Positions 28,367-38,153 of a DNA stretch of 64,000 nt are shown one piece after another; the first letter of the stretch is position 1, and every line of letters starts with the position of its first letter. The notes beneath the pieces were generated by a model. It saw only the letters and a program-made list of their open reading frames with translations, did no database searches and was not told where the DNA came from. This stretch comes from Planctomycetota bacterium (GTDB taxonomy: Bacteria > Planctomycetota > UBA1135 > GCA-002748355), in contig JACKHW010000012.1 of NCBI GenBank assembly GCA_020638795.1, forward strand, positions 1 through 64,000, written 5' to 3'. Position numbers and translations under genes: made by a program.

Positions 28367-31300
28367 TGCGCGGGCTGCTCGATTCGATCCTCCGGTTCTC
28401 GATCGCCAACCGCGGTGTCGTCATCGCGGTGTCGATCGTCTTCCTGGTGCTCGGTTACTTCGCGACGCGTCGGTTGTCGGTCGACGTCCTCCCCGATCTC
28501 ACGAAACCGACCGTCACGATCCTGACGGAGACGCATGGACTGACACCGGAAGAGGTGGAGATCCAGATCACGCGACCGATCGAGCTCTCGCTGCTGGCGG
28601 CACCGGGAGTGACACGTGTGCGCTCGACCTCCGGCATGGGAATGTCGGCGATCGTCGTCGAGTTCGAGTGGGACACGGACGTCTACCGCAACCGGCAGAT
28701 CGTCCAAGAGCGCTTGCAGCTCGCGAGGAGCTCTTTGCCCTCGGGAGTCCTGCCGACACTCGGACCGATCGCGAGTCTCCTGGGGCAGATCCAAGTCCTC
28801 GGCCTCCAGTCCGACGACCCGGATGTGGATCCGCTCGAGCTGCGGACATGGGCCGATCGCGTGCTCCGTCTCCGACTGCTGGCTGTCGACGGCGTCGCTC
28901 AGGTTCTCGTCATGGGAAGCGCTCCGCGCGAGCTGCTCGTCGAAGTCGACCAGGAGAAGCTCATCGCCTTCGAAATCGACCTCTCATCGGTCGCAGAGGC
29001 GATTCGAACCGCGGACCGCACGGCATCGGGCGGCCTGCTCGACGCGGGCTCGACGTCGAGTTTCGTTCGCGTTACCGGACGGCTCGAGGATGCGAAAGAA
29101 GAGCTCGGCCGCATCGTGCTCCGCAAGAACGGTCATGGCGCGACCATGACGGGACCCGTCGAGCTCCGCGACGTGGCGACACTGCGCGTGGCGCCGGCTT
29201 CCAACCGCGTCGGCGACGCCGGCGTCAACGGCGGGCCAGGATGCCTCATCGTCATTCAGAAACAACCCGAGGCGGACACACTCGACGTTTCTCGACGTGT
29301 CGAGAACGTAATCGCACAACTCGAACCGACGAAGCCGGCGAGTTACCGAATCGATCCTGCCATCTTTCGCCAGGCGGACTTCGTCGAGCGAGCGGTCGAC
29401 AACGTCATGGATGCGGTTAGGGACGGTGCGATTCTCGTCGTCCTGGTCCTCGTGCTGTTCCTCATGAACGTGCGCACGACGCTGATCACGCTGACTGCGA
29501 TCCCGATGTCGATCGCGCTGACCGCGATCGTCTTCGCGATGTTCGGGATGTCGATCAACACGATGACGCTCGGCGGCCTCGCGGTCGCGATCGGCGCGCT
29601 CGTGGACGACGCGATCGTCGACGTCGAAAACGTATTTCGCCGCCTCAAGCAGAACCGCGCCCACGCGAGCCCGGATCCGGTCTACAGCGTCGTCCTCCGT
29701 GCCTCGCGTGAAGTGCGGCGTCCGATCATCCTCGGCACGATCGTCGTGATGGCGGTGTACCTGCCCTTGTTCGCACTCGAGGGCATGGAGGGTCGACTGT
29801 TCACGCCGATCGGCATCGCGTACGTCGTGTCGATCCTCGCGTCGCTCGTCGTGGCGCTCACGTTGACACCGGCACTGTGCGCATTGTTGCTGCCCAATGC
29901 CGGAGCACTCGAGCGACCGAAGTCACGAGCCGTGAGGTTGGCCGAGAGCGCTGCCGAGGCCTGCATCCACGCGAGCATTCGGTACACGCGTGGGTTCTTG
30001 TCGGTCCTGCTCGGGCTCGCGGTCTGTGCGGTCTTCGTGCTCGTGACACGCGGTTCGGAGTTCTTGCCCCCGTTCAACGAAGGTAGTGCTCAGGTCAATC
30101 TCTTCTTGCCACCCGGCACGAGCCTCACGACTGCGAACGAATACGGGAAGCGCCTCGAGAAGGCCGTACTCGCTGTCGAAGGCGTTGCCTCCGTCGGTCG
30201 ACGCACGGGCCGTGCACAGGGCGACGAACACGCGATGGGTATCGAGACGACCGAGATGCTCGTTTCGTTCGATCCAGAGAGCCCGCGTAATCGGCTCGAG
30301 ATGCTTTCCGAGATCCGGCACGTCGTCGAAGACGAATTCCCGGGCATCGGATCCGAGGTCGAACAGCCTCTCGCTCATCTCCTGTCGCACTTGCTGTCAG
30401 GCGTGGCAGCGCAGGTCGCGATCAAGATTCGCGGGCCCGACCTTGCCACACTCAGGAACATCGGCGAAGACATCCACGCGCGTATCGAGAAGGTACCGGG
30501 CGTCGTCAACGCCAACGTCGAAGCGCTCACACTCGTCGACGAGGTTTGGATTCGACCGGACCGCAAGCGATTGGCGCGCCAAGGCATCGACCTCGCCGAG
30601 TTCGCGGACACGGTCGAAGCGGGACTTGCTGGCGAGGCGATGGGGACATGGTTCATCGACGAGATGACGATTCCGATCGTCATGCGACTGCGGCACGAAG
30701 ATCGAGCCGACATGAAGCGGCTCGGCGACGTGTTGCTCCGATCGGACCCTCCGCTTCGTGTGCGCGACGTGAGTAGCGTCGAACACCTCGCGGGCGCCAA
30801 CCGTATCGAGCGGGAAAACGCGCGTCGTCGCCTCGTCGTGCGCCACAACGTCGAGGGACGCTCGCTCGGGGAAACCGTGCGTGACGTCGAGGTCATTCTC
30901 GATGGAGTGAGAAAGACGCTACCCGAAGGCTACGTGATCGATCTCGAGGGTCAGTTCGAAGCGGAGCGGCGCGCGAGTCGACTCCTGTTCGTCCTGTCCC
31001 TCGTCGCATTCGCGATCATGGCAGCGCTCATCTGGCAGCACTACCGATCGTGGAACTTGACGGCACAAGTGTTCTTGAACCTGCCGACGGCGTTCGTCGG
31101 CGCGGTTCTCGCCATCGATCTGACTGGCCAGAACATCTCGATCGCGACTCTGGTCGGCCTGATCTCCCTCGGCGGGATCGCGGTTCGGAACAAGATCCTG
31201 TTGATCGACCACTATCTGGAGCTCCACACGGACGAGCACGTCGACTTCGGACCCGAACTCATCGTACGCGCCGGGAAGGAACGAATCGTGCCCGTCTTGA

Positions 31301-31518
31301 TGACTGCGCTGACGACGGGCGTGGCGCTCCTACCGTTGTTCTTGGCGGGCGGTGAACCAGGAAGAGAACTCCTCTATCCGGTCGCGACCGTGATCATCGG
31401 CGGCATCCTGACGACGACGCTGCTGGATCTGCTGTTGACCCCCGGTGTCTTTCATGCCTTCCCACCCGAAGACCGGCGAGACGCGGCACGGCATGGCAAT
31501 TCGAATATCGACGACTGA
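28366..31518 (+). CDS. Heavy-metal-type RND efflux pump, inner membrane permease
   Basis: CzcA/CusA-type proton-driven permease of 1050 aa. The N-terminus has the first helix, then LSVDVLPDLTKPTVTI and EEVEIQITRPIE, which mark the HME branch. Large periplasmic loops and twelve transmembrane helices follow. The helix-4 motif is AIGALVDDAIVDVEN, with two adjacent aspartates and a third downstream, near residue 405; helices 10-12 include SLGGIAVRNKILLIDHYLELH and MTALTTGVALLPL. The helix-4 motif departs from the ones published for zinc/cobalt pumps (DFGxxVDGAVV), and is nearer to AIGAMVDAAIVM of copper/silver pumps, but not identical, so the substrate is open. The first base of its ATG is the last base of the adaptor stop codon. 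Confidence 0.92.
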   Translation: MRGLLDSILRFSIANRGVVIAVSIVFLVLGYFATRRLSVDVLPDLTKPTVTILTETHGLTPEEVEIQITRPIELSLLAAPGVTRVRSTSGMGMSAIVVEFEWDTDVYRNRQIVQERLQLARSSLPSGVLPTLGPIASLLGQIQVLGLQSDDPDVDPLELRTWADRVLRLRLLAVDGVAQVLVMGSAPRELLVEVDQEKLIAFEIDLSSVAEAIRTADRTASGGLLDAGSTSSFVRVTGRLEDAKEELGRIVLRKNGHGATMTGPVELRDVATLRVAPASNRVGDAGVNGGPGCLIVIQKQPEADTLDVSRRVENVIAQLEPTKPASYRIDPAIFRQADFVERAVDNVMDAVRDGAILVVLVLVLFLMNVRTTLITLTAIPMSIALTAIVFAMFGMSINTMTLGGLAVAIGALVDDAIVDVENVFRRLKQNRAHASPDPVYSVVLRASREVRRPIILGTIVVMAVYLPLFALEGMEGRLFTPIGIAYVVSILASLVVALTLTPALCALLLPNAGALERPKSRAVRLAESAAEACIHASIRYTRGFLSVLLGLAVCAVFVLVTRGSEFLPPFNEGSAQVNLFLPPGTSLTTANEYGKRLEKAVLAVEGVASVGRRTGRAQGDEHAMGIETTEMLVSFDPESPRNRLEMLSEIRHVVEDEFPGIGSEVEQPLAHLLSHLLSGVAAQVAIKIRGPDLATLRNIGEDIHARIEKVPGVVNANVEALTLVDEVWIRPDRKRLARQGIDLAEFADTVEAGLAGEAMGTWFIDEMTIPIVMRLRHEDRADMKRLGDVLLRSDPPLRVRDVSSVEHLAGANRIERENARRRLVVRHNVEGRSLGETVRDVEVILDGVRKTLPEGYVIDLEGQFEAERRASRLLFVLSLVAFAIMAALIWQHYRSWNLTAQVFLNLPTAFVGAVLAIDLTGQNISIATLVGLISLGGIAVRNKILLIDHYLELHTDEHVDFGPELIVRAGKERIVPVLMTALTTGVALLPLFLAGGEPGRELLYPVATVIIGGILTTTLLDLLLTPGVFHAFPPEDRRDAARHGNSNIDD

Positions 31519-31574
31519 CTGCGTATTTGCGCGCTGACGCCCCGTCCATCGCCTGGAGTTATGATCGCCCCCGT

Positions 31575-32771
31575 ATGAAACGTCGAACGCAGAAGTCTCT
31601 TTGGTCCATCGCGCTCTTCGCCGGCCTCCTGACACTCGCACCGGCTTGCTACTACAAGGAGACGCGCATCTCCGGGTCGGGTGGCGTGATGATCACGACG
31701 ACGGGTGGCATGCTCGGAGATGTCAAACTGGATTCGGTCGCCGAGCGCACCGTCGACCTCCCTCTGGATTTCGCTGCCGGCAGCGCGTTTCGAACAGAGT
31801 TGCGTGCGGGCGATGTCGAAGTCGTATCCGCAGAGAATAGCGCTCACGTCGAAGTGACGATTTCGGCCACGGGACGCACGAAGGCGGAGGCCGAAGCCGT
31901 CCTCGCTCGCTTCGAGCCCCGCACGGTCGCCGACGAACGCGGTGCCCGCTTCGAAGTCCAGGGAGAAGCTCTGGAGATCCACGAGGGGAACACCACGTAT
32001 CGCATCGAACCGCACGTCAAGGTCCGCGCCCACGTGCCGGATGGTTCGCAACTCGCCATCGAAACGTCGAGCGGGAACATCGTGGTTGACGGTGAGTTCC
32101 AGAAGACGGATCTGAAGACCGAGTACGGATCCGTCACGGTCGCGAGAGTCCATGGGCGAATCGAAGCGAAAACGAGCTCGGGCAACATCGGCATCCGCGC
32201 GACCCGTGGTGATCGAGTCCGGGCCGAGACGCAATACGGAAGCGTCACTTGCGAAGACATTCGAGCGGAGTCGCTCGTGCTGAGTTCGTCGTCTGGCAAC
32301 ATCACGGTGCACTCGTCGACTGGCTCGCTGCGTGCCAACACGGAGTATGGAGCCATCGATCTCACGGAGTGCGAAGGCTCCGTCGAAGCAACGACATCAT
32401 CCGGCAACATCAAGCTCGAGGGTGGACGCGGAGAATCGACATCACTGCGTACCGAGTACGGATCGATCCGTTGTTCGTCGATCACTGGCTCCATCAGGGC
32501 CGTAACTTCGAGCGGCAATGTCCGTCTCGAGGACGTCGCAGCCAGCGTCGACGCGAAGACGAGCTATGGACACATCGACTGCGTGATCGACGCGACGTTC
32601 GCGGGCAGCATTCGCGCGCGCACCGAATACGGCCAAGTCACGTCGGGCATCGACATCGCGGATCGTGAACAATCGAAGGACAAACGATCTCTGCGTGGCA
32701 GGATCGGCCAGGGGACCGCCAACCTCGAGCTCGAGGCCTCGAGCGGTAATATCACTCTTGCGACGAGGTGA
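31575..32771 (+). CDS. DUF4097-like beta-helix lipoprotein with alternating repeats
   Basis: Putative lipoprotein, 398 aa from ATG 31575 (MKRRTQKSLW); the frame is open for 16 more residues upstream, but the signal begins here. The signal ends TLAPACYYK. The mature C-terminal two thirds are built of short beta-strand repeats, in which SSGNI/V and EYG/QYG/SYG segments alternate: I count six of each, nearly strictly A-B-A-B, from about residue 165 to the end. Such repeats are the core of DUF4097 adhesin-like beta-helices. It is separated from the pump gene by 56 bases and may belong to a different transcript. No biochemical role is known; a cell-surface or periplasmic scaffold is likely. Confidence 0.75.
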   Translation: MKRRTQKSLWSIALFAGLLTLAPACYYKETRISGSGGVMITTTGGMLGDVKLDSVAERTVDLPLDFAAGSAFRTELRAGDVEVVSAENSAHVEVTISATGRTKAEAEAVLARFEPRTVADERGARFEVQGEALEIHEGNTTYRIEPHVKVRAHVPDGSQLAIETSSGNIVVDGEFQKTDLKTEYGSVTVARVHGRIEAKTSSGNIGIRATRGDRVRAETQYGSVTCEDIRAESLVLSSSSGNITVHSSTGSLRANTEYGAIDLTECEGSVEATTSSGNIKLEGGRGESTSLRTEYGSIRCSSITGSIRAVTSSGNVRLEDVAASVDAKTSYGHIDCVIDATFAGSIRARTEYGQVTSGIDIADREQSKDKRSLRGRIGQGTANLELEASSGNITLATR

Positions 32772-32903
32772 CCCGAGGTCTCACCCCGCCTCTGGCTGCG
32801 ATACCAGCGCAGCTTCACAAATCGAACCCAGTGGCTCGCCGCCACGCGCAGTCACTGTAAACTGTTGTCGCAAAACGCTTCTCGTCACACGTGAGATCCC
32901 CGC

Positions 32904-33701
32904 ATGCCTTGGTTCGTCTACGTCATCATCGCCCTCGTGCTTCTGTACGTGTTCCGCACGCCACTGATGCGACTGTTCGGTCGCGTCCAGGACGAAGCCG
33001 ATTCGTTCTCACGCGAGATCGCCGGCGGTGACCCACTCGCCACACTCGGGCGTGGGATCACGGACCACCAGCAGGCACTCGACAAGCGCCTCGAAGCGAT
33101 CGGTCAATGGGATGCGCTCGTGAAGACGACGGCATCCGAACTCAACAAGACCAAGGACGAAGTGGCTGCACTCGAGGCGCAGCTCGAAGATCGGTTCAAG
33201 CAGCACGAAGAAGAGAGCGGCAAGGCGGCTCCCGACCAAACGCTCCTGCGCGCGATCGAAGAAGACGTCGACCGCATCAACGACGCGCTCGTCATGAAGC
33301 GCGAGCACGAGAAAACGCTTGCCGAGTCCGCCCAGACGTACAAGCGCGAACTCGAGGAGAAGGAAGCCGAGCTCTACGAGATCAACGACGCGATCGAAGA
33401 AGCCAAGCGTATCCACGCCGCCGGCAAGGTACGCGAGCGACTCGACAAGATCGAAGAAGCCGCCCGCGCCGCCGGCAAGAACCTCGGCATCGAAGGCGTC
33501 AGTCAAGCGAGCAACATTCGCGAACTCGTCGCGGCGGTGAAGCGCAACGAACAAGCTCGCAAGTCTTCGACCGAGTATCGACGCCGCATCGGCAACGGCA
33601 GCGAACAACCGAAGGATGCGCGACTCGTGGCTCGTGACCGCGAAGCACGCGTGCGCGCGACGTTCGAGAAGCTGCGCGACGAACGCCGGAGCGCAAGCTG
33701 A
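32904..33701 (+). CDS. PspA/IM30-like coiled-coil membrane-anchored protein
   Basis: A 265-aa protein with one N-terminal transmembrane helix (FVYVIIALVLLYVF, residues 4-17) followed by an almost continuous coiled coil of glutamate, lysine, alanine and arginine heptads (roughly residues 50-190), then a shorter basic helical tail. The coiled coil and its length resemble PspA/Vipp1/IM30 envelope-stress proteins, but true PspA proteins lack a transmembrane anchor and carry an amphipathic helix instead, so the assignment is by analogy. Its TGA overlaps the CTG used as start for the next gene, implying translational coupling and joint function. Confidence 0.5.
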   Translation: MPWFVYVIIALVLLYVFRTPLMRLFGRVQDEADSFSREIAGGDPLATLGRGITDHQQALDKRLEAIGQWDALVKTTASELNKTKDEVAALEAQLEDRFKQHEEESGKAAPDQTLLRAIEEDVDRINDALVMKREHEKTLAESAQTYKRELEEKEAELYEINDAIEEAKRIHAAGKVRERLDKIEEAARAAGKNLGIEGVSQASNIRELVAAVKRNEQARKSSTEYRRRIGNGSEQPKDARLVARDREARVRATFEKLRDERRSAS

Positions 33702-36700
33702 ACCTGAGCGTCACGACGAGAGCCGCGACGATCGTCGCGGCATGGCTCGCCTTCGCAGCAGTTTCGCTGGCCCAAGAGCGGTTCGTGCGTGTCGCCACGC
33801 TGGACGCGGCGATTCGCGCGTACGCGGACGGTGGCCGCCTGCTCGTCGCGGGCAGCGTTCCGCTCGAAGACGGGAAAGCTCGACGACTCGCTGCCGAGCT
33901 CGCGGATAACGGACATTGGGTCGCCGTGCTCGCGGCGAGCGCGGTCGACCTCGAACAGACTTGGGTGCGCCGTCTCGGAATCGGCTTGCGCGCCGAGACG
34001 AGCTTCGGACGCGATGCCCGGGATTCGATCCTGCTGATCGCGTTAGAGCCGCGCACGATCCGATTGTCGCTCGGCACCGGCTACACGGAAGGCGGTGGAA
34101 TCAGCGAGGGCGATGCGAGCCTGATCGAGCCGGCGCGCCGTGCGCTTCGAGACGGTGTTCGAGTCGATGACGCGATCCGCGACACGATCGCGACCGTCGA
34201 GCGGCGCTACGCGGCGGCACTTCGATTTCCGTGGCTGATCGGCGGCGGTGCGGCACTCGGTTTCGCCGGACTCACCGGCGCAGCAGCGCTCGCACGACGT
34301 CGCAAGCGTCGACGCGCGATCGCACGCTACGACGAGTGGTCGAAGTTGCTCGGCGAGCAAGCAGGGGCTCTGATCGAGTTGAAGCGTTGGGGCAGGATCC
34401 TGTCGGCGAACCCCCGCTATCGCGGCAAGACGAAGCAACTCGCCGACGGCATCGTCACCGATGTTCAACACATCGCGCTCATCCGAGGCGGCATTCTCGA
34501 AGCACTCGACCACGCGAAGGATCTGATTTGGCCTTCGGGTGCCGGGCGCTGGCTCAACACGGTGACGAGTTGGCGCTACGACAAGGCGCTCGACGTCATG
34601 TCGCGCGCCAAGGTACGGTTCGATGCGGACGGCGACCTCGCTCGCGCACTCAGAGGCGAAGCGATCGGCGATGGCGAGTTGACGTCCATTTGGGAAGCCG
34701 CGCGGGAAGTGCGCCGCGAATCGCGGACCTTCGACGAACTGGTCGGCGAGCAGAGCACGCGGGCGAAACGCGTCGACGACGTCGTGAAGCGTATCCAGAA
34801 GTGCACGCAGATCGTCGAGTCGAGTCTCAACGTCCTGCGCGCACGAATCGATCGATTCGCGAATTCGATCAATGAGTTCGAGACCTTGACAGACGACGAC
34901 TCGCGGTGCCGACTCGATGCGCTGCGTGCGTCATTGCTCGCTTCGTTCGAACGCGAGTACGAAACGACCCGAACCATCGCGTTGCCCGATCCGGTTCTCG
35001 CGGTCGACGAGAGCGGTCGAGCAGAACGACGCCTCCAGCGGGCGGAGGAGCTGCTCGAAGACCTCGTTCAGATCGTCCACGAGGCACTGCCCAACGTGGC
35101 ATCGGGCAAGACGGCGCTCTCCACTCAGGGAATCCAGGTCGACTGGATCGATCGGCGTGTTCGTTCGATCTTCGAGGATGCGAACGTGTGGTTCGAATCG
35201 CTCGCGAAGGATGGCCAAGACGTCGGCAACCTCGCGCCACCGAGCATCTTCGATGCGACTTCGAAGACGTTCGACGACATGGCACGCGCTCTCGACATTG
35301 CGCGCTCGCGACACGACATCGGTATTCCTGCGATCTCGGGCCTTCGAGGCGAGGTCATGAGCGAGCGCGTGCGGATAGCGGAGCGCCTCCACCTCGACGC
35401 CTCGGCGATCCTCGTCGAGCACGACGCCAATCCCGACGAATACCTCGCGCGTGCATCGGAAAAGCTCGACGCGAGCGTCGAGAGCCTCGGTAGCGGAGAA
35501 CTCGAAGAAGCCGCGTCCCTCGTGGCCGATGCGACGAGAGAAACGCAAGCAGCTCGCGAGATTCTCGACGACACTCGAGCCGCACTCGCGCGTTTCGGCG
35601 AGCGATCGAACGAACTGAGCTCGCGAGTCGGATCGATCGTGGAGCAATCGATCCCCGAAACGGAGCCGCTCGTCGAGTCACTCGCTCTCTACGCGGACAG
35701 CGCACTCCAGCGCCATCATCTCGAAGGCGAGGTACCCGAGGGACGAACGTCGATCCGTTCGAACGTCACCGAGGCCAAGGAGCACGTAAGAGCTGCGAGG
35801 CGATGCCTCGAGTCGGCCTCGTCGCTGCACCGCTCTGGGGGCATCCTGCAAGGCGACCACGAGCTGAATCGAGCGGAGTCGTTCCTCAAACTCGCGCTCC
35901 TCCGCTTGCAAGAACTCACCGAGCGTCGAGCACTGCTGACGCGGACCGAAGAGGACAACGAGCGTGCGGTGCGCGTTCTCGACGACCTCGCTCGCGATGT
36001 CACTCGATCGAGGACGGGCCGCGAGGTGACGCTGGCTACGGGAAGCAAGATCGACGAAGCGGCACGCGCATTTGCTGCGATTGCGGATCTCCCATCCACG
36101 GGCCGCGATCCGTTCGCTCGCTCGAGTCGGATCGACGAAGCAAGGGCGCTTCTCCATGCCGCGCGCAGCGGCATCGACGCGGATCGTGCGATGCGCGCAG
36201 AAGCTGCCCGGAGTCTGGATCTCGCGCGCGAAATGTCGAGTCAGGCGAGAACGCGCTCCGAAGACGCACGCCGGGACCACATCCCCGACAGTGATCGGAT
36301 CCTCGAGGCAGCACGTCGAATTCCCGAGATCGACCAGCGACTCGACGGCTTCGCGCGAGAACTCGACGAACCTCACCGGGATTGGGTCGAGCTCGATGCG
36401 CGAATCGACGCGATGCATGCGCAGGCGTTCGACATCAAGTCGACACTCGATCGCGAGATCGAAGCCGGACGAGTCGCGCTTCGCGACATCGAACGAGCGG
36501 GAGAGGCGGTGCGCGAAGCGGCGTCGTACACGGATTCGTCCTTCGGCATTCGACTGCCCGGCAGTCCCGGACGCGCTGCGCACGTGAGGGCGAAGGAACT
36601 CCTCGAACGCGGACGCTACGAGGAGGCATCCCGAATGGCCTCTTCTGCCGTGCAAGAAGCTCGCGACGCGATCGCGATGGCCGAACGCACGCGGCGCTCG

Positions 36701-36997
36701 TTCCCGTCGAGTCGCGGCGGAGGCTTCGGATTGCCGAGCGGCGGTCGCATCGGTGGCATCGACGTCGGCAACCTCGTGCGCGACATCTTCCAGCAAGCGA
36801 CGATCGAGTGGTCGGGCCATCGTCGCTATCAGGGACCGGTCGGTGTTCCACGCATTCCGGATGCTGGGCGCCGAAGCCCATCGACGTCGTCCCAGCCGAG
36901 CTCGACGTCGCGACCGCAGTCGGCACCCGAACCGACCGTGCGCGACTCGCCGAAACGCGAAGACGATTCGGGTTTCGGGCCCAGCTTCGATTGGTAA
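33698..36997 (+). CDS. TPM-domain/long coiled-coil exported protein (YgcG-like)
   Basis: A 1099-aa protein. Its N-terminus is visible only if translation starts at CTG 33698, six bases after GGAG and overlapping the preceding stop (CTGA). This gives a signal peptide with core TIVAAWLAFAAVSLAQ, cleaved before ER. The first annotated-type start, GTG 33785, would cut it off. Residues 30-170 resemble a TPM domain (LLIALEPRTIRLSLGTGY, with GDASLIEPARRALRDG), followed by a transmembrane helix at about 178-200 flanked by RRRKRRR. Some 750 residues of helical coiled coil follow. The end has a glycine-rich GGGFGLPSGGR patch and finishes GFGPSFDW, like the Gly-rich tails of YgcG-type TPM proteins. Function unknown; likely an envelope scaffold with its PspA-like partner. 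Confidence 0.6.
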   Translation: MNLSVTTRAATIVAAWLAFAAVSLAQERFVRVATLDAAIRAYADGGRLLVAGSVPLEDGKARRLAAELADNGHWVAVLAASAVDLEQTWVRRLGIGLRAETSFGRDARDSILLIALEPRTIRLSLGTGYTEGGGISEGDASLIEPARRALRDGVRVDDAIRDTIATVERRYAAALRFPWLIGGGAALGFAGLTGAAALARRRKRRRAIARYDEWSKLLGEQAGALIELKRWGRILSANPRYRGKTKQLADGIVTDVQHIALIRGGILEALDHAKDLIWPSGAGRWLNTVTSWRYDKALDVMSRAKVRFDADGDLARALRGEAIGDGELTSIWEAAREVRRESRTFDELVGEQSTRAKRVDDVVKRIQKCTQIVESSLNVLRARIDRFANSINEFETLTDDDSRCRLDALRASLLASFEREYETTRTIALPDPVLAVDESGRAERRLQRAEELLEDLVQIVHEALPNVASGKTALSTQGIQVDWIDRRVRSIFEDANVWFESLAKDGQDVGNLAPPSIFDATSKTFDDMARALDIARSRHDIGIPAISGLRGEVMSERVRIAERLHLDASAILVEHDANPDEYLARASEKLDASVESLGSGELEEAASLVADATRETQAAREILDDTRAALARFGERSNELSSRVGSIVEQSIPETEPLVESLALYADSALQRHHLEGEVPEGRTSIRSNVTEAKEHVRAARRCLESASSLHRSGGILQGDHELNRAESFLKLALLRLQELTERRALLTRTEEDNERAVRVLDDLARDVTRSRTGREVTLATGSKIDEAARAFAAIADLPSTGRDPFARSSRIDEARALLHAARSGIDADRAMRAEAARSLDLAREMSSQARTRSEDARRDHIPDSDRILEAARRIPEIDQRLDGFARELDEPHRDWVELDARIDAMHAQAFDIKSTLDREIEAGRVALRDIERAGEAVREAASYTDSSFGIRLPGSPGRAAHVRAKELLERGRYEEASRMASSAVQEARDAIAMAERTRRSFPSSRGGGFGLPSGGRIGGIDVGNLVRDIFQQATIEWSGHRRYQGPVGVPRIPDAGRRSPSTSSQPSSTSRPQSAPEPTVRDSPKREDDSGFGPSFDW

Positions 36998-37006
36998 CGA
37001 CGGGTC

Positions 37007-38110
37007 TTACCGACCGTTCCGCTCGAGTTCGAGCAGACGCTGTTTGCGCCACAGTCCGCCACCGTAGCCCGTGAGCTTGCCATCGCTCCCGATGACGCGA
37101 TGACAGGGAATCAGGATCGCGATGCGGTTCCGACCATTGGCTCGCCCGACAGCTCGACTGGCGCCTGCCTTGCCGATCGCACGTGCAAGATCGGCATAGC
37201 TTCTCGTTTCGGCATACGGGATCGCCTGCAACTCGGTCCAGACCTCGGCCTCGAACGGTGTCGCCACGGGCGCCAGCGGTACATCGAACTGCTGCCTTGT
37301 TCCCGCATGGTATTGCTCGAGCTCACTTCGAAGTTGATCGAGAAGTTCATGGCTCCCGGGCACGATCGACGTGCGGTAGTGCTTTCGAATCTCGTCGAGT
37401 TCGGTCTCGAGTGCACGTCGATCGAGGAACTCACACATCACGATTCCGCGCGGAGCATCCTCCCCTGTCGCCGCGATCGCGAGCATTGCGCCTAGCGGCG
37501 TCGAGATGCGTTCGGCAACGAGGTGTCCGCGCCTGGTCGCGCGCGTCGGCGGATCACCGAACAACTTGGACCATGCCTCGCGAAACCCGCTCTCGGACTC
37601 GAACCCGGCATCGAACGCCACGGACGAAATCGACTCACCATCCCGCAATGCAGTCATCGCTCTCCCCAAGCGCATCGCGCGCTGATACCCATGAAAACTC
37701 ACACCATGCCGAGCCTGATACCAGCGCCGCGCCCGAGCGGGCTCGATTTCGAGACGTCGAAGATCTTCGTCACGAAGTCGTCGCATCGGATCGCGTCGCA
37801 GCTCGCCCTCGAGTCGTTTGACCCACTCGGGCTCGTCGTCGATCGACGACGGACGACAGCGCTTGCACGGACGATAGCCGAGACGCTCGGCGTCGACCGG
37901 CGTAGCGACGAACTCGACGTTCTCGCGCTTCGGCAGTCGCGCGGGACACGTGATCTTGCAGTAGATCCCGGTGGTCTTGACGCAAACGTGAAACACGCCC
38001 ACGTAGCTCGCATCCCGACCCGAGAACGCACGCCACATCTCGTCAGCTTCGGGAAGTCGGGCGCGGGACAGGGCCGATTCACTGATCTTCGATGTTCGAC
38101 CGGAACTCAT
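37007..38110 (-). CDS. ada: Ada: methyl-DNA repair protein and transcription regulator
   Basis: Three-domain adaptive-response protein. The N-terminal zinc domain, which takes methyl groups from DNA phosphotriesters, has its four cysteines in GIYCKITCPAR and PCKRCRP. An AraC-type helix-turn-helix follows (EDLRRLEIEPARARRWYQ; SISSVAFDAGFESESGFREAW). The C-terminal O6-methylguanine methyltransferase domain has the acceptor cysteine in IPCHRVIG. Length is 367 aa from ATG 38110 (MSSGRTSK); 12 further residues are open upstream. All catalytic features are present, so it should be active both in repair and as an activator of alkylation-response genes. It converges on the TPM-coiled-coil gene and diverges from the hydrolase fusion gene. 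Confidence 0.93.
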   Translation of the reverse strand: MSSGRTSKISESALSRARLPEADEMWRAFSGRDASYVGVFHVCVKTTGIYCKITCPARLPKRENVEFVATPVDAERLGYRPCKRCRPSSIDDEPEWVKRLEGELRRDPMRRLRDEDLRRLEIEPARARRWYQARHGVSFHGYQRAMRLGRAMTALRDGESISSVAFDAGFESESGFREAWSKLFGDPPTRATRRGHLVAERISTPLGAMLAIAATGEDAPRGIVMCEFLDRRALETELDEIRKHYRTSIVPGSHELLDQLRSELEQYHAGTRQQFDVPLAPVATPFEAEVWTELQAIPYAETRSYADLARAIGKAGASRAVGRANGRNRIAILIPCHRVIGSDGKLTGYGGGLWRKQRLLELERNGR

Positions 38111-38153
38111 GCGTAGAGTGTCCCCGTGGCGCGCCGCGTCCTCCACCGGAGAA

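Noticed and set aside
33785..36997. GTG 33785 as the start of the TPM-coiled-coil gene
   Set aside because: It would remove the signal peptide that the TPM-like domain needs; CTG 33698 with its GGAG and overlap fits better.
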